Source: Clytia hemisphaerica
Taxonomy: Eukaryota > Cnidaria > Hydrozoa > Leptothecata > Clytiidae
NCBI GenBank assembly: GCA_902728285.1
Contig: CACVBU010000948.1
Coordinates: 1,085,662 to 1,149,661, forward strand
Direction: 5' to 3'
DNA: 64,000 bases
The notes under the pieces are model-generated. The model searched no databases, was not told the DNA's origin, and saw only the letters and a list, made by a program, of their open reading frames with translations. Made by a program: the position numbers and the translations under genes. Shown here piece by piece: positions 36,655-47,879 of this stretch; position 1 is the first letter of the stretch; each line of letters starts with the position of its first letter.

Positions 36655-36850
36655 GACTTAAGACTTAGGAGGACCTTAGGATCTGAGGATTCAAAAGTTC
36701 AAAAATAGTCCAATAAGGCTCAGAATATAGCCTGGAAGTCTGCCAACCCCTCCCTAATTGAAATATTCCATTAAATTAAAGAGACTTTCTCGCCTGAACT
36801 TTAAATCTTGAAAAACGTTAAAATAACCGGAATTCTCATTATATTTCAAC
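36655..36850. repeat. Dispersed repeat, inverted partner at 31290-31510
   Basis: Partner of the repeat at 31290-31510. It lies in the centre of the long-armed TIR element. Confidence 0.55.
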
Positions 36851-38701
36851 CATGATTGTAGCGCAACATTATTCTTGGTAAGTTTAAACTTAAGATTGTA
36901 TTTCTTAAGGCTAAAAAGAGATAGCAGATGTTTTAGATGATTCACGTGCACGGTAGAAATATTGACATAACGAGGCAAGCACAAAGGATCGCCGTAGGTC
37001 TTTTGAATCGAAAAAAGGTTACTGAAAATTTACAAAATTGGGTGAAGAATGATATTATTGGTCATATCTATCCTACAGTGTGTCCGGAGGATAGTAGAAT
37101 AACAAATCCTCAAGTTCCTTAGTTTTCTATAGAAAAATCCGTTGAAGCAGCAATATGTTCCCCTTTTTTCCGGATACACTCTACTGTTTGTTTTTTACAT
37201 TATTTTTGGCATATTTTTTGTAACAGTGAAAAACACCTCAAGGAATCAAGATTAAGATCCAGATAGCGAAGTTTCGAGATGACGAGTGTTAGAGATAGCG
37301 AGCACTTTTAGCCTAAATTTGCTTGCCAAAAATATAAAGTGCTTTAGGTGACCAGCATCAACTGCTCGGGATATGTATTTTTGGTAAGCTTGATGAAGTC
37401 AAATGTATGCTTACGATTATCATTTCACTATTTAAAGTTTTATTGATGGAAAATGCCTTATATTTTCTGGTCTGTAAATTATTACATTTTCCCAATTTTA
37501 TCTAATTCAAAATAAGCAGAAACGCATTTTCAACACATGACAATTTTAAAAGCGTTTCAACTTTGATTTACATGACTTGATGACAAGTGAGTTATTTCAA
37601 ATTGAGTCAATTTTATTTAAATCAAAAGTAGCCAGAAAAGTGGTCTGTAAAATACCAAAGGCACTTAACAACTGTTAATTCAGACTTCTAAACTAAGAAT
37701 GTATATAAAGTTATAAATATTATCAACAAAAATGCTTCAATTGATTGAAAATATGAGTCTCAGACAACGTTTGAGGTGTCAAAACTAAAGAGAGATCTTA
37801 ATTTTCATGAAAAATTCGCAATATTCTGGTCTGTAAAATACACATTTTTCATCCAACCATCTCGAAACTTTACTTGAATGTTCCTGGCCTTAAAAACTAA
37901 CATCTGTGAAATTTTAATGAGGCTTACTTGGCCTTTTGCTGAGCTATAAAGAAAAACGTCAAAAAATTTTCTTGTATTTTGGGGCAGTTTTGACCGAATT
38001 TTTCAAAATAAATGGACTGTAAATCAAAAAATAGTCGTCTAAAATCCATAAAACTTTCCACAATGCTACAACTATACCGACTACGAGCAATGAAGGCATT
38101 AACATCTATTTCATGGAAGAATTTGGCCCTGTGTGAAATTGAAAAGTTTTATCTTTTTTTTAAATTAGATTTTTTTCACAAAATTTTGATATTCGGGTCT
38201 GTAAAATACACATTATTCGTGCTACCATCTTGAAATTTTTCACACACAATCTTTGATGCTTTATCTAAAACCCTGCAAAGTTTTGATAGGTTTTGATATG
38301 TAGTTCATGAGATATCTTGAAATGCAGTACCCTACCCCAGGCAAATCGGCTCCAAAAACGATTGCCACGTACCCTCGAAACACCCCCTCTGAAAAGTTAT
38401 TGCCCCCTGGTTAGCCTGAAAACCATCGCGATTCTCAAAATTTAGATGTGTTTGAACCCAAAAACAGTTTCAAACCTTTTTCGCCGTCAAGGTGGTACCT
38501 CGTGCCCCATATTGCCTGGACTAATATCATATTTTTAGACTTTTGATTATAATCATGTCATGTTCTATTTAAAACCTTTAAAAAAAATAATACTCTACTC
38601 ATAAAATCGAAAATAAAATCGCATCGAAATAAAATGTTTTGTCATAAAGAATCGTGAACTTTATACATTATGAATAACATTTACATATCATATTTCAGCA
38701 C

Positions 38702-38876
38702 ATACCTTATCGGGGAAAATTTCGTCGGGGAAAATTTACGTCGAGGAAAAATATTCGTCACTTGCTGGTAGTTGGTAAGCGCATTAAGGCCAGCGAAAAC
38801 TTTCGTCGGGGAAAAATATTCGTCACTTGGCCAAAATTTCGTCACTTTTCCCCGACGAAAATTTTCCCCGTATATC
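38702..38876. mobile_element. Palindromic MITE rich in TTCGTCGGGGAAAA
   Basis: ATACCTTATCGGGGAAAAT at the left is mirrored by ATTTTCCCCGTATAT at the right, and TTCGTCGGGGAAAA or TTCGTCACTT words repeat through both halves in opposite orientations. About 175 bp, no coding content. Confidence 0.65.
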
Positions 38877-39135
38877 AGATACATCAAATAAAAACCATCA
38901 TGGAAAATGAAATCTGGCGGATATTGTTCAAATCAGTAAACTGTACACTTTATCAAATACACATCATCAAAGTAATTGTATGTATAACTGAAAGTCATGT
39001 CCGATAACGCTGTCATAGTTTGTGATATAAAGTATATTTTTGAAAACACACTGCCGGTCGTGCTCCGCTTTGTCCCGTTCACCGTTTAAAAATTCTCCAT
39101 ATCCTATCCCTGAAATGTAGTCACCCATTCTCTAT

Positions 39136-42100
39136 TTATTGTTCTCGAACAGCCATTAATCCGAGTTCTTTAAGAGCCGCCTCCGCTGCATTTTTCTCTG
39201 CTTCTTTTCGCGTTTTGGCCGGTCCACCCTCATAGGCGATCTCATCAACGGTGCAGACAGTCATAAAGAATCCGTTATCTCCCATTTCAGATTTATAGGT
39301 GGGTAGTTCTTTCTTCAAACGTTGGCAATACTCTTGTAAACGATTTTTCAAGGATAAATTCATGACGTTTGAACCTACGCGAGCACTTTTGATCATATCT
39401 GCAACATCTAGAATTGACAAAAATGTGTTCAATATTTCTATAAGTACTGATTAAGAATGCCTCGTGAAATAAAAAGTGTAACGTTAAAACAACCTATCAA
39501 CCTGTCCGATACAAGTTCATCTGAATCAAATAATGTCAGATGGTTTTTAGTCGTGACATGCGATAATGCGATCAAAGAAATAGACATTTATCGTCATTCA
39601 AATTTGGCAAAATCGTGTCAGGTACCTTTCGGTATCGGTGGGTAGGTACTATACTATTGTAATACCCCCGAAACAATCCCACAATGCATTGCTTTTTTAG
39701 AAAAATAAAAAAATTCGATAAGGTGAAGTTATCGCTGCTTTTCAATAATGACGTTATTTGAATCTTACTTATGACGTGCTTTTTCGATGTATTATATAAC
39801 GTCAAAATCAGTTTTTGCCCGATATCTTGAGATTGACTTAATGCAAATTTTTGACCCAGCGCTTTTCGAAATCCGCTCGTTGATATGTTTCTTTTGAGCT
39901 ATATATGGACGTTAAGGAATAATTGGAAGCGGTGCGCGTCACGCAAAATATATTTGGGACATGCCTTATTTCACCCGAGCACTATGTCGCGAAAAAGCTT
40001 CCCGTGTGCAGCAGATTGAGCAAAGAGATTTTATGATTGAATATTGTTCCTTGAATGTAGAAGATCAAAATTTGAGAGGCGAGGACGGATGTGACCGGGT
40101 GTGACCACCCGTTGCAATGGAAACTGACGTCATTGGTGAATTAATCATAAAATCCCTTTGCACAAGCTCCTGCACACGGGAAGACATAGCGGCCTTTACT
40201 ACAGCTGACTATCAATCGAAATATCTCAAAGAATTATATAAACCATTAGAATTTCAATCGATTCATCAATACAATCAACAATCGATCATCCTTACCATCA
40301 GCTGTCTTTCCATTTTGTTCTCCATTTGCTTGTTGGCCGCTGGTCAAGAAAGTCAAAGCGACTTCTGACGCGTTCTGTTCGGAATCCTTCTTCTTACTCA
40401 TACACGACGCGCTCTGAAAAAACATACGAGAGAATTTTTACGATTTCGTAGTTTAAGGGTTTTGAAGATATGAATACACGGGTTGTAAAATTATACCAAT
40501 GCAGTCAAAATATGTGATTACTCGAATAAGTTCACGCTATTTAATTCCCATGTTACTTGTCAATAAATTCCAACCAATCAGAAATAAATGTCATGTAACA
40601 AGCACATAAAAATTTCGAGTAAAAGCGTGATTTGTCTTCAGACTTTTATTTTGCAACCTGTGTTTGCATGTGATCGCCTGACAATAATCACTTGACAATC
40701 TACAACACATTAGTTTATAATTGCCATCTTTACTTCCTCCCAAAAGACTTCTTTGAGAACTAACAGTGGAGGTTGACTAGAGTCTACTTTTGGCTGAACT
40801 TTGCTTTTTGATAATTTTTTATGACGCTGAGTCCAGTGAATTACAGTGAAGTCTACACTAGGAGCGTTTGTCGAGGTCGCCATTTTGAGAGAAAATGTTA
40901 AAAATCCAAATAATATTAAAACTACTTGGAGTCGAAAGGTATAGTCGAAAATGAGAAACAAACATCAATAACAGATTTGCAATCCCTTATTTCCAAATAA
41001 AAACATTGCTTCATACTGTTTTTATCTTCCAAAACAACTAAAAATCTGTTTTACAGTCCGCCTAAGCAAAAGCATATTACCATATAATACCGGTTCACTT
41101 TATCGCGCCATCCAGTCTGTAAATGCCGATCGAGTCGAATGGGAGTCAACAAAGTCACGAACGATATAAAAATAGCTTTAAGTGGACCCTAGGCTATTCG
41201 ACTCTCTTCTTTTTGTAAATCAAATACTCCCTTATTTGACTCATTGGGATACTGAGCACCTGCAGTCTAGCGTGATGATTTGGATCATTGAGGTTGAAGC
41301 TCGAAGAGCAAGATTTGAATCTTCAACCTTTCCCAAGTAAGAAAAAGTGAAGCCTTAAGGTTTGTACTCTTAGGTGCCAAATAAACGGGGGGGGTTGGAA
41401 AGTGGACCTTAAAAACCCTAAAAAGGGTCAAAATAGACTAAATTTAGGTTTTTTAGAGTAAAACAAGGAACTTTCTTTTTGGTAGCTGGGAATTTTTTTC
41501 AAAGATTAATAAACGGGGGGGGGTCCTAATAAGGTCCGGGGGGGTTGGAAAAAAATCGAAAAATTAACAAGCGGGGGGGGCGTTTATTTGGCACCTAAGA
41601 GTACTGCGTTTAGAATAAAGGATTGGATCTAGCACTTTATTTGTTTAGAATTTGCACATTTTTCAAGATCTACATTACATTCAAACTAGCGTTGCAGATG
41701 AAAAATAAAAGGCTTAACTTTCTATCCAATGGGCTCTTCCAGAAAATGTTTGTACATGGGGGGTGGGGGATATAGTGTCTGGGGGTAGTGAAAATTTGCC
41801 TTGTCCAGGGGTAAACTTGCTCTGTTTGGGGGTAATTTTGAGTGTCCAGGGGGGTCAACTAATGCTTTCTGGGGGTTAGACCTGCTGTCCGGGGGGGGGG
41901 GGGTCAAAAGTCACAATGTCCATACATTTCCAAAAAAAGTTATATCCTCCACCCTGCTCATATTCAGATTTTTTCTGGAAAAGCCTCATAGATAGAATTT
42001 CTAGCTCCAAGGCCTCAACCTTAATAGTTTGGATAAATACTAGCAGTAGTTTCAAAACGGTTTTTACCTTGAATTGCCGCCCGTTGAAAGTGACTGTTGT

Positions 42101-45100
42101 GAAAAATCCATTTGTCGTGCTAATCGTCTCATACGTTGGTTGCTGCAACTTGTTCTGTTGCGCTAGTTCGTTCAGTCGGCTTTTGAACGACTTTGAGTTT
42201 TTCTCGAAACACATCTTCTTTGTTGCTGCAGAGTTATCTGGCTCACCACTAACACTGGACCGTTTCTTGCCTGCAAACATTAATACATTTTACATTAGTT
42301 TGGGGGTAAGGAACTTTAATTTGATTTAACTTTATTAATCTCTTTTAAGTTTCTTGAGTGGGGTGCTCTTTCTTAATTTTACTTTACTTTTTACTTTAAG
42401 TTGAAATTCAGTTTTCTTTATCATTTTCAAGTTCTTATAGATTTCTTTATTTTCACACAAAATCTTTTTTCAATGACCACACCATCGCAATCAATTTCGG
42501 AAAAGACAACCCCGTTATTGATGCGGAGCCACACTAGATGTTATATTAAGTAAAATATTATTAGATTTTAATATTTTTTCTTACCAGTGTTTGTAAAGGT
42601 GGCTGCAGTATAAACCAAATCTGTGTTGAAATATCCTAACCCTTTGAGCGCAGCAAATGCAGCTCTAAGGTCTGCATCTTTAGGAGTGTCTGTAGCAGCT
42701 TCGGCGGTAAAGTTGAAGTCGAGGAAAGAGACATTACCAATAAAGCCTGTGGACGACTTTGTAGAATTGTACTTTGGAACTGGGGCTTTACGCTTTTGAC
42801 AGTATTCTTGTAAGGCGTTCTTGTAGGATGAGAATTTTGGATTACCGGGTAAGTTGAGAAGTGGTTTTTCTAAACAAATTTATAACAAAGAATTTTCATG
42901 GGTTTCTAAATCAGTGTTTCTAAAATAGGCTTAGTTAATAGTAACCCTCTTGCTGAAATGGGCTAGACTCTAAAAACCCCTCTTTTTTAAAATTCACTAA
43001 AAAGATTATTTCAACAGCGTTGTTTTACCAAAACCTTGCAATAAAAAGTCCATAACAGGACTAATCAAAGTGAAGGTGAAAAGGAGAGTTGAAAAGGAGT
43101 AATCTAAAGAAAAACCCATCCACTTTTAGCCAGTTTCTTTATACATGCTTATTTCAACATCTTTCTTAAATAGGTAGAGGCCATTATGAGATTTGAAATT
43201 GTGTTCATCCATTATAGGCCGTTACCTAAGACTGTAGTAACCCTTTTAACACAAAGATGACAAAACTAAGTTGCTTTTGGGACCTGACAAACAACTTATT
43301 ACCTGCCATTAAGGTTTCAAGATATAAAACACGGTAGTTTCTATAAATGCTTCTAAAGAACACATGACTAAAGAATTGGCTGTATCGCTGGTAGTGTTAG
43401 CTTACAATTTACTACAACCCTTTTTAATTCATGGTGACAAAATAGTGGTTTAAATGCACTAAGTGTTTTCATGAGTTTTAGCATGGATTTAAAAATATAA
43501 TGTTGTTATCTTTCATTACAAGTGACACTTTTATGAGGGACTTTACCGGTATTCCGGCATTGAAAAGCCAAAATTCCAGACCTCGATGTGAAATGTTTTG
43601 CATTTTTTGACTGGTATTTGAAATGTCTTTGTGGGTGGGTATTTCATGAACAAATTATTGGAATCTTCCTGGTATTTTGTATCCTCCTAATCCCCTTATT
43701 TATGAATCATACATGCCTCTGAAATTCTCAAGTTTGATAGAAAAGCGCTCAATCCAACAGGACGAGGGACCCTTATGGCCCGCACATACCCAGCACCCAT
43801 TTTGCTTAATACCCCAGATCAACAATCATAATAAAATACAAACCTCATCGAAACATAGATAGGAACACGAAAAACATTTGATCATGAATTTTATTGTTTT
43901 GTAACAACATGATCATTTTATAAAGGTCACAAGGAAGATGAATGGTTAAACCCGAACACACCAAATCTTAAAGGAATCGGTTATATCGATCCCTTGTGAA
44001 TAGATTGTCATAGAAACTCATTTATACGTTAAGCCAGGCTAAGCAACGAGGTGAAGAAATAACTCTTCTTGAAAATGTATCATACTTATCAGTAAATGGT
44101 TTTGGTGAGTCACATAAAAACTGATTTCTATGGAAAAATCATCTTTACAGTTTTTTTCTGCAGTTTTCGTTGTATCAAAATGATATTTTTGTGATCTTAT
44201 TAGGAAATCATTTGAGAGAAGAAAATTGTTTAACCATTCATGATTCATTGGGACATAACAAAATGATCATACCTGGTGTAATGATGGGTGGTTTTGTGGT
44301 TGAACCATCTGTTAAACGAAAAGGTTCAGAAATTGATATATGGAATTTAGATAATAGGTCATAATATATTTATTTATCGTCCACCTCTAGGCAAAACGCA
44401 CTGTCGAATATTTTTAGATATCCGATAGCAAAATATCTCTTCTGTAAAAGCGAGCATAGAGAAAATAGTTTTTTGATCAAATAATTATTTAAATGTCACA
44501 TATACAAAAACAGATAAAAAGAAAGTTCTTTTTAACAAAACAGAAAGGAAATTCGAACGTTTTGAGAAAAAAACAAGAAATTGACATCCTTAAATAAGAT
44601 AGTAAAACGTTCGAAAATGTCGTAAAAAGAGAGAAAGACTGAATGCAATACGCAATATACCCGACGCAATAGGGAAAATTAGAATGCTTTCATGCTAATT
44701 GGTGAACGATAAACCATATATTCAACGTGAAAAATCGGATATCGAAATTATTCAGTCTCGCTTTACTGATATTCGACTCAGCTTCGCTTCGTCGAATATC
44801 ATCAAGCTCGACTGAATAATTTTCGATTTCCGATTTTTCTTGTCGAATATCTGCTTAAAATTCCTCCGCATTAAACTCGAGGATAGAACAAGTCAAGAGA
44901 CACTACATCAAAAAGATACCCAGTCAATAAGTAAGAAATATAAAACAATAATAAATATGTGAGCAAGAACTGTGAAATATATGCCCTAGAAATGTGAAAA
45001 CTGTTTATTTATGATAAGAAAACACTACATAACATACCTGAGGCAAGTTTAATTTTCCATGCGTTATTTGGGAGGCTCAGAACTTTCCCTCTGTTTTGAA

Positions 45101-45588
45101 GATCGTAGAGACGTTTAATAACAAGCTTCTCTTGATTTACAGCACCAATGATACTTGCTAGTGTATCCAGAGTCAAACCCATCTCACCTGCTCCTCTCAA
45201 AGCGTCAAGTATAATGGAATGCGCTGGAAGAGAAAAGAAGTCAAATATAATTAACCATGTACCCTAGCTTTGTTTAAAGAACCATTCCTCAACCCAGAAG
45301 AGATTTCATTTGCCTTCTTGGATCAATTACGGACAGTTTTCATGTCTCGCTTATCCAAATTGCTACACTAAAACTGTATCGCACTTAGTATGGATATCTA
45401 GGCAAACGAAAACCAAAACGGTGTTGAGAAATGGTTCTTTAATGAATTGTTGGAAATTGTACCTTTAGCATCAGCCATTTTTTCCATCTCTTTAGAGATT
45501 TCTTTTGGAGGAATTTCTGCTCGAACACCAAGAGCACCTGTAACCAGGCGGTGTGCTGTCAAATATGTCGTTAGTGGTCTTACTGGTA
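39136..45588 (-). CDS. Winged-helix (Z-alpha-like) and triple dsRNA-binding-domain protein, 5' end not seen
   Basis: Six exons join in phase on the - strand: 45463-45588, 45038-45223, 42585-42869, 42068-42270, 40296-40413, 39136-39407 (stop TAA). They give about 396 residues. Exon 1 encodes a basic stretch with HRLVTGALGVR, unassigned, though it recalls the tail of R3HCC1-type proteins. Exon 2 encodes a winged helix: SIILDALRGAGEMG, then LASIIGAVNQ, then LVIKRLYDLQNRGK and a final NNAWKIKL wing. The Tyr and Trp that contact Z-form nucleic acid in Z-alpha are present; the key Asn of the recognition helix reads Ile. Then come three dsRNA-binding domains. The first (exon 3) has lost its KKxAK-type motif. 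The second is split across exons 4 and 5 (SFKSRLNELAQQNKLQQPTY; MSKKKDSEQNASEVALTFL). The third is SLKNRLQEYCQR...KTRKEAEKNAAEAALKELG. The order resembles the N-terminal half of ADAR1, but no deaminase or kinase follows. A cytosolic or nuclear sensor or regulator of dsRNA is a reasonable inference. Upstream exons must exist. Confidence 0.8.
40785..41115. repeat. Dispersed repeat, partner at 5895-6235
   Basis: Matches 5895-6235 as described there. It lies in an intron of the dsRNA-binding-domain gene. Text at 41290-41360 also resembles 1250-1320. Confidence 0.55.
41364..41604. mobile_element. 241-bp MITE with AATAAACGGGGGGGG interior
   Basis: The left end GTACTCTTAGGTGCCAAATA is mirrored exactly at the right end. 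Both arms run into AAACG followed by seven or eight G, and the G-rich phrase GGGGGGGTTGGAAA repeats inside. Related AATAAACGCCC text is found at 10350-10400. Confidence 0.8.
41757..41912. repeat. G-rich minisatellite
   Basis: Runs of four to twelve G recur roughly every 20-25 bp (CTGGGGGTAG, CCAGGGGTAA, TTGGGGGTAA, CCAGGGGGGTC, CTGGGGGTTA, CCGGGGGG). Enough closely spaced G-runs are present for G-quadruplex formation on the + strand. It lies in an intron. Confidence 0.7.
42871..45037. other. Intron of the dsRNA-binding-domain gene
   Basis: A 2.2-kb intron between the winged-helix exon and the first dsRNA-binding exon; the phases on both sides match without any further exon. It contains the TTCGAACGTTTT inverted pair near 44553-44616 and the nested palindrome at 44730-44838. 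No gene on the + strand was recognised. Confidence 0.6.
44730..44838. repeat. Nested palindrome with TTATTCAGTC and GATATTCGAC stems
   Basis: The outer arms (AAAAATCGGATATCGAAA TTATTCAGTC and complement) enclose an inner stem GATATTCGAC / GTCGAATATC with a 13-base loop. The two stems together could form an almost continuous cruciform of about 109 bp. Confidence 0.75.
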
Positions 45589-45599
45589 CTGTAGAAGGG

Positions 45600-46600
45600 A
45601 AAATATAAAAACTCGAGTGCACTATTTATAAATCAATAATGCTATTTCTGATAGCTGGAAGCTTATGAGGTTTACTCAAGTATGGAAAGTTGGAATTGCA
45701 TCCTGGGGGATGATATTATTTTCCCACCTCACCATTTGCTAAGCAAATTTACTTGAGCTATCATGAGTTGTCTGGAGTTATCCAGACTCAAACTTGCCTC
45801 TGAAAACGTTGAATGGACCATGACCTTAAGTTTATGAGCCCCCATCCCCCTTCCATAATGTCACTGTGGCAATAAAATTCTATATCAAGATATTCAACTC
45901 CTTATTGATATTTTTTCAGCCATCTTTACTTTTGCTACAGCTCATATCTCCTGAGATAATTTGTAAACTTTTTTCATGAAAATCCTCAGAATTAATTATC
46001 CTAGTAACAAAGGGGCAGTCTGCAAAATTTCAAGGGCCGTGTCAACCGTCAAACAAGAGACATAATTGTTTTGGTTTTCAAAATAACGAATTGATAAAAA
46101 AACCATGGGAAGTAACATTTGAACTTCTCTAAAATACTGTTGTTTTGCATAAAATTCACTTTTCCACCCACCATCTTGGCCCTTAATTAACGATTCCAAC
46201 CTTTATAGTACTAGTTTAGAGCAGGGGGTCAGAATTAGATAAGGGATGTCAACATTAGACCAACTTACAGCAATGAGGCCCCCAGGGGACCGCCTGAACT
46301 TCACGCATTCAAAATTTTTCAGAAAATCAAAAAAAAATTCTGGGAAAAATCAGTAAATATACTTCCGTACATCTTGAGTAATAGATTTAATAACAGAAGC
46401 TGCTTTTGCTTTGGTTTGTTTTGAAATTCATTTTTAGTTTACACGTTTTGGTCAACCATTTTTTCAATGTTCATGCATTCACACAAGACACTGAGGAGGG
46501 TATTAATAAAAGTCTACAAACTACTAACTTTTCCAAATTAAAACACGGGAAAATAAAAAAAAAAATTCTTTAAAAAATCAAAAAATCTGTATTTTTTCAC
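45600..46600. other. No exon recognised upstream of the winged-helix gene
   Basis: An acceptor site at 45589-45590 shows that the - strand gene continues upstream, but no exon of it was found here. A 67-codon open frame on the - strand (45996-46199) has no family resemblance. The missing 5' exons may lie beyond the transposons to the right. Confidence 0.45.
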
Positions 46601-46641
46601 CTAAACTAGAGCTCTAATCCACTATTCCTCAACATTTCCGG

Positions 46642-47802
46642 ATGGACGAGGACACTACAGCCGACACCTCCATAGACGATCACCCTAGTCAAAATTTTGA
46701 CGAACTACGATGCTCCCAGACGAAATGTTACGGTTTGGAAGAAAATATCCTTGTTTGTATGGTATGCAACCGCTTCGTGCATTTTAGATGTTCCCAGCTC
46801 CCACCGTACCAAATTCAGGCCTTCCTGAACACCAAGACAAAAAGAAACGGAAGATGGAACTTCTGCTGTATCAACTGCGTGGAGGTACCCCAAGACCTTT
46901 ATGCACTGTGTGATGTAGTAGAAGACGAAGTAACTGAACTCAAGAACGACATCTCGGAACGAGACCGAATCATCGAAGTTTTCGATGGTAACGAGAAGAA
47001 ATTAATCAAGTCTGTCCAATCACTGAAGTCGCGTAATGCGAAACTCAAAGATAAGTCAATCGAGAGATGTTCCGTAGACGAGATGAATCAAAAGATCCAA
47101 AAAGAGATCACTGAGCTTGGTGCAACCATGAAGGCGTCGATTATTGACGAGATCAAAGCGACACTCTTGAGCGTTGAAAACCAAATGACTGTGGTAAAGC
47201 AGTCTTATGCTAAAGCAGTTAAAGACCCTTTGTTAGACGACTCTAACACCTCCATCAAGGAGGTTATTAGAGAAGCTCTACGAGAAGAAGATGCAGAAGA
47301 AACAAATAAACAAAAACGTGTCTCCAATGTCATTGTCCATGGAGTACCTGAACAAGATACCAACATGGACAAGAGCTGGGTGGACGATCTCATCAAAGAA
47401 ACACATTCAAATGTAACAGTTAAGCGTGTTACTCGATTGGGTAAGACCTCAACCGACAGGAAACGTCCAATCTTGATCTGTCTATCAAGCGAAGACGAGA
47501 AATTCAATCTTCTCGGAAATTTACCTGCTCTTAAAGGAAATGAAAAGTTTTCTGGAGTGAGCATCACTGAAGACCTTACGCCTGATTTGCGTAGAAAGTG
47601 CCCATTGTCTATCGAAGCTAAAAGAATTGAATGCAGCAAAATCTCCAACATCAGGGATATATCGCCGTCCGTGGTATTCAAAAACGGGTTCAGTATCAAG
47701 ATGGTGCCACTCAAGAAAAAATCATCGATGAAGAAATCACCAATAGAGAAGAATGTCTCCTTCTCCGAAAACCTAACAGAGACAAACATCATCAAAGAAT
47801 AG
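46642..47802 (+). CDS. ORF1 protein of a non-LTR retrotransposon (PHD finger, coiled coil, RNA-binding)
   Basis: This 386-residue protein is intact. An N-terminal PHD-type zinc finger uses Cys24, Cys29, Cys39, Cys42, His47, Cys50, Cys76 and Cys79. A coiled coil follows at about residues 85-180. The region from about 225 (VSNVIVHGVPE) to 330 resembles the RNA-binding fold of LINE ORF1 proteins (VTRLGK, RPILICL). The tail is rich in Lys and Ser. Such proteins bind their own RNA in a ribonucleoprotein particle; the PHD finger may help target chromatin. The start ATG is the first in the frame and follows a stop-rich leader. ORF1 survival beside a dead ORF2 is notable. Confidence 0.85.
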   Translation: MDEDTTADTSIDDHPSQNFDELRCSQTKCYGLEENILVCMVCNRFVHFRCSQLPPYQIQAFLNTKTKRNGRWNFCCINCVEVPQDLYALCDVVEDEVTELKNDISERDRIIEVFDGNEKKLIKSVQSLKSRNAKLKDKSIERCSVDEMNQKIQKEITELGATMKASIIDEIKATLLSVENQMTVVKQSYAKAVKDPLLDDSNTSIKEVIREALREEDAEETNKQKRVSNVIVHGVPEQDTNMDKSWVDDLIKETHSNVTVKRVTRLGKTSTDRKRPILICLSSEDEKFNLLGNLPALKGNEKFSGVSITEDLTPDLRRKCPLSIEAKRIECSKISNIRDISPSVVFKNGFSIKMVPLKKKSSMKKSPIEKNVSFSENLTETNIIKE

Positions 47803-47879
47803 GGGCAAAAACCGCTCCAAAACATGTAATAAAAAGATATGAGATTCTTTATACAATCCAGATCGTTAACATCGTTTAA

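Larger units (their letters stand above)
33163..38523. mobile_element. 5.4-kb element with 1.06-kb terminal inverted repeats
   Basis: The left arm 33163-34229 and right arm 37462-38523 are near-complete reverse complements, beginning TAGTCCAGGCAATATGGGGC. TA flanks both ends. Each arm carries spaced copies of TTTTACAGACC (or its complement GGTCTGTAAAA): left at about 33477, 33845, 34030, 34212 and 34317; right mirrored at about 37470, 37640, 37830 and 38197. The 3.2-kb centre carries a piggyBac MITE and other dispersed repeats and shows no transposase or other gene. It is therefore a non-autonomous, composite element. Such long arms resemble fold-back-type elements, but the superfamily cannot be named from this copy. 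Confidence 0.85.

Noticed and set aside
33163..38523. CRISPR-like array from the spaced TTTTACAGACC motifs
   Set aside because: Spacing is irregular, the motif is short, it is mirrored between arms, and the genome is animal.
41876..42280. Reading the dsRNA-binding frame straight through 42068 to 41876
   Set aside because: A GTAAAA donor at 42067 and the matching domain end found in the exon 40296-40413 show that the rest is intron.
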